The notes under the pieces are model-generated. The model was not told where the DNA came from, searched no databases, and worked only from the letters and a program-made list of their open reading frames with translations. From a bacterium (GTDB lineage: Bacteria > UBP6 > UBA1177): DNA of 35,238 bases. The stretch's first letter is position 1. Every line of letters starts with the position of its first letter. Shown here piece after piece: positions 22,198 through 29,888 of the stretch. The DNA is taken from positions 1-35,238 of the forward strand of contig JAFYIZ010000043.1 in the NCBI GenBank assembly GCA_017538365.1, in the 5' to 3' direction. Both the position numbers and the translations under genes were made by a program.

Positions 22198-24633
22198 TCA
22201 CTTTTCAAAAGGAACTGAAAATTTATAATTTTTAAAAAGGAACTTCTTTAAAGCCTTCTGCTTTGCATCTTTGAGTTTTTCCGTTATGTCGGTGATTATT
22301 TCGACTTCGCGCTGCCCGAAAGGCTGCTTTTTGTCGAGGTTTTTCTGCATGTATGCGACGATTTTGTTTTCCTGACCTTCGTTTACCATGATTTCGGCGT
22401 TCAGCAGAATCAGGTAGTTGTGCATGATGAGCGTGCCAGGTGAGAGGAATTTTTCATTTTCCAGAATGTAGTTGAGTCCGTTTTTCGCCTTTGTGAGATC
22501 GCCCTGATAGTAGGTTATTTCCGAAGCGAAAGCGAGCGCCGGAAGGTAGAATCTGTTGCATTCGAGCATTGCGTCGATTGTTGCGAATGTGCGCTGTTTG
22601 TCGCCCTGACTTCTGTAAATCTCGGCTTTGAGATAGAGCAGCGCCGGTTCGCACCTCTGCAGCGTACTCATGAGTTTGTCGGTCTCTTTCGAAACGATCT
22701 CAAGTTCGCCAGCATCCTTCATTTTTATCTGCTCGCGCAGAGCAATCCAGAGCGGATCGTTGTTTTTGCCGAGTTCCAGATATGAATCGGCTTTGTCGAA
22801 AAGCATGTATCTGTTGTAGATTTCGTTAAGTTTCGCCCTCGCTTCCTTCGTGTCGAGCTTTTCCAGAGTTGTTACAGCCTGATAGACCGCGCCGAATTTA
22901 AGGAACTCGTTTATGACGTTCATCTTGTTTTCGTCTTTTTCCAGAGCGTAGATTTTTTCAAGCAGTTTTATAACTTCCGGAATATCGTTTTTGTGGGCGA
23001 GGACATCGAAAAATGCATAGAGCATTTCTAGATTTTCGGGATTTTTCTCGACAAGTCCTTTGAGCTGGTTGAGGTAAAGCTCTTCGTTTGTGAGGCGGTA
23101 TTTCATGCTGAGGATTTTCGCCGTGACATTGTCGTTTTTCTCTTTCTCGTTTATCTGCTCGTAAGCCGCGACCGCCTCTTCAAAGTAACCGTTTTTCTCG
23201 CTGCAGAGAGCCCCTGCGGCAAAAATTTCGCTGTTGACGCTGTCGGGAAAGAACTGCTGAAGCTCGTGGTATGCGAAGTAGCAGTTGCTGTAGTCGTTGT
23301 TTTCGAGGCTCGCTTCGAGAACCAGTTTTATATCTTCACCGTCACGGGCGGTATCTTTCTTTTCCTTCATGTAAAGCGCCATGCGGTAGGCTTCGTTGGG
23401 ATTTTTCCTGATGAAATCGCGTGCAATGTCACGGCAGAAAGTTCTTCCGGGACAGACCGAATAGAAGCCGTCAACGACAACTTGTTCATCTTTCATAGCC
23501 TTTCCGAGCAGGATTTTTGCTTCGCCGAAGAAGTATCTTTCCTGGCTCAGATTCTTCCAATTGTCGAGCATCGCGAGATCGTGCGGAGCGCTCTCGAGTT
23601 CTTTTTCAGCAGCAATAGCCGCTTTGGAGCTTATCATCACTTTCAGTTTCTGCGAAAGCTCGTAGTGCGGGAAAGCCTCGAGAATCCTGTTGTTGAGTTC
23701 TTCCGCTTCTTGAAATTTATTCTGCCTGAAAAGCATGAGCGCGGTATAAAAACTTTCACGGAGATTCGGTTTTTCGATTTTTTCGGGGATGTCGAGTTCG
23801 AGAACCGCTATTTTCTGCTTCGTTGCAGGATACTCGAAATCGAGTTTGTGCAGATATTCAGTATCGACCGGCGGAATGCGGTTTTCAATCGAATCAACAA
23901 GCTGAGTAAGCTCTTTCCCTTTGTCAGAAACCAGGGTCGAATAGATCCTGAACTGCGGAATGTCGCTATCCTCGAAATCGGGAGTGATGTGAAAATCCAG
24001 AATTCCGAGCGCGTAGGTCCAGAGAATAGCCTTTTTGATGTTGTCGCCCATTCCTTCGCGGATGTCGGCAAGTTTGAGTTCGCGCACCGAAGACGCATAG
24101 TCTGAAAATGAGAGTGAAGTGAAGCTTGCAAGCGGATTTTCGAGCATTTCTTCGTATTTTTTGGCCGGATTTTCCTGTAAAGCGAAGTAAAGTCCGGTGA
24201 TTATTACCGCAACGGCAGCGACTGCGATGAAAAAGTTCCTGAGTTTGAGCTTGTTGTAATGCTCGTTCGTTTCGAGCGTCGGTTTGACGATGACGATGTC
24301 GCGCACCGCTTTGTTCGCCTTCGTGTCGGAAGTTTCGGCATCTTCGTCATCGGCGTATTTTTCAAGTTCGCGTTTTGCCGCAAAGTGATTCGGGTTCGCG
24401 GCTATGACCATTTTCAGGTCTTTGATACCTTCGCGTTTTTTGCCGAGGTTTATGAGCGCGATGCCGCGGTAAAAATGTACTTCCGGTGTTTCGGAACCGC
24501 TTCTTATGTCGGTCACTTTGATGATTGTCTGCCACTCTGATTCGCGTTTGCACTCTTCGAGATATTCAATTAAATTCGGCAGATTCGGGTTCGAATTGTA
24601 CTGCTCTTCCAACGTCTGAAGTTTTCTGCTCAT
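22198..24633 (-). CDS. Large TPR-rich single-pass membrane protein
   Basis: The start is placed at 24633 (MSRKLQTLEE), because AGGAGG directly precedes it. The 12-residue extension to 24669 would overlap the predicted promoter. The 811-residue product has a cytoplasmic N-terminal TPR-like region (about 10-95), an acidic linker, one membrane segment at 133-152 (FFIAVAAVAVIITGLYFAL), and then about 650 residues of helical repeats with TPR spacing. Examples are FRQNKFQEAEELNNRILEAF and EIYRSQGDKQRTFATI. It is probably anchored in the inner membrane with a long periplasmic helical solenoid that binds a partner. The partner is unknown. It heads a two-gene operon with leuS, an arrangement that does not explain its function. 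Confidence 0.85.
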   Translation of the reverse strand: MSRKLQTLEEQYNSNPNLPNLIEYLEECKRESEWQTIIKVTDIRSGSETPEVHFYRGIALINLGKKREGIKDLKMVIAANPNHFAAKRELEKYADDEDAETSDTKANKAVRDIVIVKPTLETNEHYNKLKLRNFFIAVAAVAVIITGLYFALQENPAKKYEEMLENPLASFTSLSFSDYASSVRELKLADIREGMGDNIKKAILWTYALGILDFHITPDFEDSDIPQFRIYSTLVSDKGKELTQLVDSIENRIPPVDTEYLHKLDFEYPATKQKIAVLELDIPEKIEKPNLRESFYTALMLFRQNKFQEAEELNNRILEAFPHYELSQKLKVMISSKAAIAAEKELESAPHDLAMLDNWKNLSQERYFFGEAKILLGKAMKDEQVVVDGFYSVCPGRTFCRDIARDFIRKNPNEAYRMALYMKEKKDTARDGEDIKLVLEASLENNDYSNCYFAYHELQQFFPDSVNSEIFAAGALCSEKNGYFEEAVAAYEQINEKEKNDNVTAKILSMKYRLTNEELYLNQLKGLVEKNPENLEMLYAFFDVLAHKNDIPEVIKLLEKIYALEKDENKMNVINEFLKFGAVYQAVTTLEKLDTKEARAKLNEIYNRYMLFDKADSYLELGKNNDPLWIALREQIKMKDAGELEIVSKETDKLMSTLQRCEPALLYLKAEIYRSQGDKQRTFATIDAMLECNRFYLPALAFASEITYYQGDLTKAKNGLNYILENEKFLSPGTLIMHNYLILLNAEIMVNEGQENKIVAYMQKNLDKKQPFGQREVEIITDITEKLKDAKQKALKKFLFKNYKFSVPFEK

Positions 24634-24660
24634 AAAACCTCCTGCAAACAAAGCACGGTT

Positions 24661-24688
24661 TTTATACAAATACTTATTTAAAAATCAA
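24661..24688 (-). promoter_or_regulatory. Predicted promoter of the TPR-leuS operon
   Basis: On the minus strand TTGATT (24688-24683) and TATAAA (24666-24661) are 16 bp apart, followed by AACCGTGC. It is part of a divergent promoter region with yajC. Confidence 0.6.
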
Positions 24689-24725
24689 GAAGAAGAATCT
24701 CTTTTAACAAACAGCGGCGCATTTC

Positions 24726-24753
24726 TTGCTAAAAAAAATTTTTGTGCTACACT
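24726..24753 (+). promoter_or_regulatory. Predicted promoter of yajC-secD-secF-recJ
   Basis: TTGCTA at 24726-24731 and TACACT at 24748-24753 are 16 bp apart, followed by CTGCCG. The leader to the yajC start is about 37 nt. Confidence 0.6.
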
Positions 24754-24796
24754 CTGCCGCTTGTTTTTTTGTTGACCTTTAAAAATGGAGATTAGT

Positions 24797-25147
24797 TTGA
24801 CAGTTAACACGTTGAATTTATTGGGTAATTTATTGATAACGCAGGAAGCTGCGCAGCAGGGCGGAGCTATGGGAATTTTGAATATGCTCCTGCCTTTTAT
24901 CCTTATTTTCGGTATTTTTTACTTCCTTGTTATTCTCCCTCAGAGAAAACAGATGAAAAAACACAACGAAATGCTGAATCAGCTTAAAAAAGGCGATACG
25001 ATTCTGATGAGCAACGGCTTCCAGGGAAGGATTGCCGAGGTCAAGGATGCAGAGCTCAAAGTCGAGATCTGTCAGAACCCTAAAGTCGTCGTAACTGTTC
25101 AGAAAACAGCTGTTGCAAGCGTTGTTGCAAAGGGAACGGAAGAGTAA
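24797..25147 (+). CDS. yajC: Preprotein translocase accessory subunit YajC
   Basis: The start is placed at the TTG at 24797 rather than the ATG at 24785. The ATG has no ribosome site, while AATGGAGATT, containing that ATG, matches the ribosome site of the next gene and is correctly spaced for the TTG. The product is about 116 residues, with one membrane segment (NMLLPFILIFGIFYFLVILP) followed by QRKQMKKHNEMLNQLKKGD, the YajC signature, and a small C-terminal domain. YajC binds SecDF and the SecYEG channel in the inner membrane. Order and spacing place it first in a yajC-secD-secF-recJ operon. Confidence 0.93.
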   Translation: MTVNTLNLLGNLLITQEAAQQGGAMGILNMLLPFILIFGIFYFLVILPQRKQMKKHNEMLNQLKKGDTILMSNGFQGRIAEVKDAELKVEICQNPKVVVTVQKTAVASVVAKGTEE

Positions 25148-25174
25148 AAACAATATAAATGGAGATTGATTGTT

Positions 25175-26902
25175 ATGGAAAGAAACTGGTTGGCAAGAGC
25201 AATTTTTGTTCTTGTGATTATTGCCGCGGCATGCGTTTCGCTTATCCCGACTTTTATCGACACGGAAGCAAATCCGTGGGCTGAAAAGATAAACAGCGGG
25301 CTCAGCCTTGGTCTTGATCTTAAAGGCGGTATTCACTTCGTTCTCAGCGTAGACACCGAAAAGGCGGCTACCGACAGGCTCGACCGCAGAACGGACGAGA
25401 TCAGAATCAGACTCGACGAAGAAAAGATCCCTTACGAAACGGTTAAAGTTCTCCCCGAAAGCTATGCGATCGAAGTCAAACTTGCAGAAGGCGCGAACAA
25501 AGACCTTTTCAGAGACAAGGTCATTGACTACTTCGGCGACCTCAAAAAGACCGGAAGTTCCGGAAATTCCTACACTTTGACGATGCGTGACGAATACGTT
25601 CAGCAGCTTAAGGTCAATGCTGTCGACCAGACGCTTGAAACGCTCCGTTCGAGAATCGACGAACTCGGTCTTAAAGAGCCGATCGTTACGAAACAGGGCG
25701 AAAACTCGATCCTTGTTCAGCTCCCGGGCTACAAGGATGTCGAGAGAGCAAGAAGCATCATCGGTCAGACTGCTCAGCTTGAGTTCAAAATCGTTGCTGA
25801 AGACAAAGATCCGCTCGGCGAATATCAGGGCGAAGTTCCCGAAGGTATCACGCTTGTAACCGGCAGAGGCTCGAATGCTGAAGGATCGGTTTACACATAC
25901 AAATATGCGACCGGAAAAGACCGCACGAAACTCAGAGAATTTTTGAAGGATAAAGCTCCGGAAGGAACAGAATTCCTTCTTGAAGAAAACGTCCTTGCAG
26001 ACGGAACGAAAGAATATATGTCATGGCTGCTTTACCGCCAGGCTTACATCACGGGCGACATGCTCACCGATGCGAGAGTTTCGATCGACCAGCAGAAGAA
26101 CAGACCTTATGTCAGCATGAACTTCGATAAAGTCGGCGCTGAGATTTTCGCAGACGTAACGGGCAAAAATATCAAACGCAAAATGGCGATCATCCTCGAT
26201 GAAAAAGTCAACAGCGCACCTGTAATCCAGTCAAGGATCGAAGGCGGCAGCGCGATGATCACGCTCGGCGGAAACGGCGACTACAACTCGATTTTCCAGG
26301 AAGCGAAAGACCTTGCGCTTGTTTTGAGAGCAGGTTCTCTTCCCGCACCGGTAACGTTCGAAGAAAACAGAACGGTCGGCCCGAGCCTCGGTCAGGACTC
26401 TATCGACAAAGGTAAAATGGCTGTTTCGATCGGCTTTGCACTTGTCGTTGTTTTCATGTTCCTTTACTACGGTTTTGCAGGACTCATCGCAGACCTCGCT
26501 CTTTTCCTCAACCTTCTTTTCATCATGGCTGCAATGGCTGCATTCGGCGCAACGCTCACGTTCCCCGGTATCGCAGGTATCCTTCTTACGGTCGGTATGG
26601 CGGTTGACGCGAACGTTATTATTTTTGAAAGAATAAAAGAAGAGCTGCGTGTCGGAAAAGCGATCGAAGCTGCGATAGAAAGCGGTTTCAACAAGGCTTG
26701 GTCGGCGATTTTCGATGCCAACCTGACCACGGCGATAACATCTTTCGTGCTTTGGGAATTCGGTACCGGCGCAATCAAAGGTTTCGCAATAACCCTTCTG
26801 ATCGGTATCTGCTCGAGTATGTTCACCGCGATTTTCGTAGCAAGAGTTGTTTTCAACTACTTCTTGAAAGCACACATCAAGATGTTTTCACACGTTAAAT
26901 AA
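25175..26902 (+). CDS. secD: Protein translocase subunit SecD
   Basis: SecD uses the proton-motive force, with SecF, to pull exported proteins through the Sec channel. The ATG at 25175 is served by GGAG at 25161-25164. The 575-residue product has an N-terminal membrane segment and the motif LGLDLKGGIHFVLS. Large periplasmic domains follow, with LRSRIDELGLKEP and the later DEKVNSAPVIQSRI. Five further membrane segments start after PAPVTFEENRTVGPSLGQDSI, and ILLTVGMAVDANVIIFERIKEE carries the conserved Asp of the proton path. The start of secF follows 12 bp after the SecD stop. Confidence 0.98.
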   Translation: MERNWLARAIFVLVIIAAACVSLIPTFIDTEANPWAEKINSGLSLGLDLKGGIHFVLSVDTEKAATDRLDRRTDEIRIRLDEEKIPYETVKVLPESYAIEVKLAEGANKDLFRDKVIDYFGDLKKTGSSGNSYTLTMRDEYVQQLKVNAVDQTLETLRSRIDELGLKEPIVTKQGENSILVQLPGYKDVERARSIIGQTAQLEFKIVAEDKDPLGEYQGEVPEGITLVTGRGSNAEGSVYTYKYATGKDRTKLREFLKDKAPEGTEFLLEENVLADGTKEYMSWLLYRQAYITGDMLTDARVSIDQQKNRPYVSMNFDKVGAEIFADVTGKNIKRKMAIILDEKVNSAPVIQSRIEGGSAMITLGGNGDYNSIFQEAKDLALVLRAGSLPAPVTFEENRTVGPSLGQDSIDKGKMAVSIGFALVVVFMFLYYGFAGLIADLALFLNLLFIMAAMAAFGATLTFPGIAGILLTVGMAVDANVIIFERIKEELRVGKAIEAAIESGFNKAWSAIFDANLTTAITSFVLWEFGTGAIKGFAITLLIGICSSMFTAIFVARVVFNYFLKAHIKMFSHVK

Positions 26903-26914
26903 GTGGAGTGGAAG

Positions 26915-28051
26915 ATGAAATTGAATGAACTTAAAATAGACTTTATCGGCAAGTCAAAAATACTTTTCCCGATTTCGTGCGTTCTGGTCGTTATTTCGAT
27001 ATTTCTCGTTGTTTTCAAGAGCTTCAACTACGGTATCGACTTTGCCGGCGGAACCGAGATCCAGATCAAAGCTGACGGCGTAACTCAGGAACAGGCCAGA
27101 GAAGTTATGGCTCAGTTCGGAGCAAACGACATCCAGCAGTTCGAAGGAAAGCAGAACGAATACCTCGTCCGTTTTAAAAACATTTCAATGGTCGATGACG
27201 CATCGATCAACGCGTTCCTTGACGCTGCAAAAGCAAAATTCAGCGATGCGAAAATGCTCAAGACCCACTTTGATTCTCAGGTCGGCGACAGAGTCGAGAT
27301 CTGGTTTGACAAGGAAATTCCCGAAGCTGACCTCAATGCTCTCATAGCCGAAACGAAACTTCCGGTTATCGAGAAAGACGCTGTCAAGTACAACAAAGTC
27401 GGCGACAGACACATCTACAAACTTATGCTCAAAGGTATGACGAACGAGATCGTAAACGCGATCGACAAGATAAATGCTGATGCTAAGGCTGATCTCGTCA
27501 GAGTTGAACTCGTCGGCCCGAAAGTCGGTCAGCAGTTGAAACTTTCCGCGATCATGGCGGTTTTCTACGCTCTCATCGCGATCCTTGTTTACATCGCTTT
27601 CAGATTCAATTTCATGTTTGCTCCCGGCGCTGTTATCGCTCTTTTCCACGACGTTATGATCGCTCTCGGAATCTGGTCGCTTTTCGGATTCTCGTTTGAC
27701 CTTACCGTCGTTGCGGCACTTCTTACGATCGTCGGTTACTCGATCAACGATACGATCGTCATTTTCGACAGAATCAGGGAAAACATGAAAGACCCGTCCA
27801 AAGGCGCAACTTTGGCTGAAAAGATGAATACTAGCCTCAACGAGACCCTGCAGAGAACTTTCCTCACTTCGATCACGACTCTGCTTTCGGTTCTGGCTCT
27901 GCTCATTTTCGGCGGTGCGATCATTTCTGGTTTTGCAGGCGTTATGTGCATCGGTGTCGTAGTCGGTACCTATTCATCGCTCTTCATCGCATCTCCCATT
28001 ACGCTTTACATTGAAAAATATATGAACAAAAGAAAAGGAAACGCAGCATAG
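26915..28051 (+). CDS. secF: Protein translocase subunit SecF
   Basis: The ATG at 26915 is preferred over the GTG at 26903, because GGAGTGG lies between them. The 378-residue product has the first membrane segment, FNYGIDFAGGTEIQI, a periplasmic domain longer than that of compact SecF proteins, VELVGPKVGQQL, and five further segments including VGYSINDTIVIFDRIREN. The stop TAG is immediately followed by the recJ ATG, so the two are translationally close. SecDF acts as one inner-membrane complex. Confidence 0.98.
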   Translation: MKLNELKIDFIGKSKILFPISCVLVVISIFLVVFKSFNYGIDFAGGTEIQIKADGVTQEQAREVMAQFGANDIQQFEGKQNEYLVRFKNISMVDDASINAFLDAAKAKFSDAKMLKTHFDSQVGDRVEIWFDKEIPEADLNALIAETKLPVIEKDAVKYNKVGDRHIYKLMLKGMTNEIVNAIDKINADAKADLVRVELVGPKVGQQLKLSAIMAVFYALIAILVYIAFRFNFMFAPGAVIALFHDVMIALGIWSLFGFSFDLTVVAALLTIVGYSINDTIVIFDRIRENMKDPSKGATLAEKMNTSLNETLQRTFLTSITTLLSVLALLIFGGAIISGFAGVMCIGVVVGTYSSLFIASPITLYIEKYMNKRKGNAA

Positions 28052-29785
28052 ATGAAGCCGAAATGGCAAATACTCAATCCCGATCCGGGCAAAATTGATG
28101 TTTTAAGTAAGACGCTCGGCATTTCAAAGACTGTTGCGACTGTCCTTGTGAACCGCGGTATCGACGAGGTCGAAACTGCGAGCATGTTCCTTCAGGCTAA
28201 GATCAAGTCTCTGCCCGATCCGTTTTTGCTGAAAGATGCGGAAAAGGCTGCAGAAATCATAATCGACTACATAAAAAATAAGAAAAAGATAGTGATTTAT
28301 GGCGATTACGATGTCGACGGAATTACTTCGACTTTGATTATGTATCAGTTCCTCTCGCACATCGGTGCAAGCGTCGATCACTACATCCCGCACAGACTTG
28401 AAGACGGCTACGGGCTCAACACATATACTTTGGAAGAGATCGCGACAAACGGCGGCGAGCTTGTAATCACGGTCGACTGCGGAATTACGAGCGTTGACGA
28501 AGTGAAATACGCCAAAGACCTTGGCCTGGCGACGATAATCATCGACCATCACCATGTCGGCGAAACGGTTCCTCCGGCTATCGCGATAGTCAACCCGCAC
28601 CAGCCAGACTGCCAGTATCCGTTCAAAGAAATGGCGGCAGTAGGCGTTGCATTCTCCTTCCTCATGGTTTTCAAAAAAATTGTTGAGAAGGACGGATTTT
28701 TTGAAGGAACGCTTCCTAATCTGGTCGAATATCTCGATATCGTCGCTCTCGGAACTGTCGCAGATATGGTTCCGCTTCTTGAATCGAACAGGATCTTCGT
28801 AAAATACGGTCTTACGCAGATGCAGAAAAACCAGCGCCCGGGCCTGCTCGCTCTGGCTAACATCTGCGGTTTGAAGTCGCTTAAAGAGATAACTCCGTCG
28901 GTAATAAGCTACAAAATGGCTCCGCGCCTCAATGCGGCTGGCAGGATCGGAAACGCGATAAAAGGTCTGGAACTTATCGAAAGTACCGATTACGATGCTG
29001 CCCTCAAAATGGCGGAAGAGCTTAATTTAACTAACGAATATCGTCAGCAGCTCGAAGCCGAGATTTTTGATCAGGCTTTGGCGAAAGTCGAAAACAGCGA
29101 CATAATCCAAAAGAGAAATTCGATAGTTCTTTATTCCGAAAAGTGGCATCCCGGCGTTATCGGAATCGTTGCGTCAAGACTGGTGGAAAAATTCTACAAG
29201 CCGACCATCATGATCTCTGTCGAAGACGGAATAGGCCGCGGCAGTGTCAGAAGCATCCCGCAGCTCCACATATACAAAGTTCTTGAAAGACTCAGCAACT
29301 ATCTGGTGCAATACGGCGGTCACAAATATGCGGCAGGTCTTACGATTCAGGAATCAAAAATAGCTGAATTTATTGACAAATTTGATGAAATTGTCGCGGA
29401 AGAACTTGAAGAGGAAGTCGGCGGACAGATGACCGAGATCGATTCGGAACTACAGCTTAAAGAGCTTGTTCCAGATCTCGTTGTCGCTCTTTCGAAACTC
29501 GAACCTTTCGGAATAAACAACCCCGAGCCAAATTTCCTTGCAAGAAACGTCAAGATTTTGAAGCAGAGCATCATCAACAGAAGCCATCTCCACTGGAAAC
29601 TCGGCGCTAAAAACACGAACATGACCTTCAACGCGATAGGTTTCGGTCTTCTGAATCACGGAAACGCGCCGGTAGTAGGCGACACGATCGACATAATCTA
29701 TTTCCCGCGTATAAATGTTTACGGTGACAACATAATGATGCAGCTTTACATCAAGGATTTTGTCCATTCGGGATCGAACAGATAG
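28052..29785 (+). CDS. recJ: Single-stranded-DNA-specific exonuclease RecJ
   Basis: RecJ degrades single-stranded DNA 5' to 3' in recombination and mismatch repair. The 577 residues match the usual length. The DHH-family motifs are present: YGDYDVDGITST (about 86-97), VDCGIT, then DHHHVG, and RLNAAGRIGNA. The DHHA1 region has SEKWHPGVIGIVASRLVEK and the GGHKYAAG motif. The ATG at 28052 follows the stop of secF with no spacer; AAAGGAAA inside secF is the probable ribosome site. A secDF-recJ order is shared by several bacterial lineages. It is the last gene of the operon. Confidence 0.97.
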   Translation: MKPKWQILNPDPGKIDVLSKTLGISKTVATVLVNRGIDEVETASMFLQAKIKSLPDPFLLKDAEKAAEIIIDYIKNKKKIVIYGDYDVDGITSTLIMYQFLSHIGASVDHYIPHRLEDGYGLNTYTLEEIATNGGELVITVDCGITSVDEVKYAKDLGLATIIIDHHHVGETVPPAIAIVNPHQPDCQYPFKEMAAVGVAFSFLMVFKKIVEKDGFFEGTLPNLVEYLDIVALGTVADMVPLLESNRIFVKYGLTQMQKNQRPGLLALANICGLKSLKEITPSVISYKMAPRLNAAGRIGNAIKGLELIESTDYDAALKMAEELNLTNEYRQQLEAEIFDQALAKVENSDIIQKRNSIVLYSEKWHPGVIGIVASRLVEKFYKPTIMISVEDGIGRGSVRSIPQLHIYKVLERLSNYLVQYGGHKYAAGLTIQESKIAEFIDKFDEIVAEELEEEVGGQMTEIDSELQLKELVPDLVVALSKLEPFGINNPEPNFLARNVKILKQSIINRSHLHWKLGAKNTNMTFNAIGFGLLNHGNAPVVGDTIDIIYFPRINVYGDNIMMQLYIKDFVHSGSNR

Positions 29786-29792
29786 TTTTCAT

Positions 29793-29805
29793 CACTAATA
29801 TAGTG
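29793..29805. other. Short palindrome after recJ
   Basis: CACTA at 29793-29797 and TAGTG at 29801-29805 form a 5-bp stem with a 3-nt loop, followed shortly by a run of A. It lies 30 bp before the next promoter. It could be a weak terminator or a protein-binding site; evidence is slight. Confidence 0.25.
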
Positions 29806-29834
29806 GTACAAAAAAATTGGAAAGCGGTTGTGAA

Positions 29835-29862
29835 TTGACACTGTTTTTTCTGTTATTATAAT
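29835..29862 (+). promoter_or_regulatory. Predicted strong promoter of the GH13 lipoprotein gene
   Basis: A perfect TTGACA at 29835-29840 and a perfect TATAAT at 29857-29862 are 16 bp apart, followed by TCTGAG. It is the best hexamer pair in the window. The leader is about 20 nt. Confidence 0.8.
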
Positions 29863-29888
29863 TCTGAGTTTTTTTGTTGGAGAGACTT

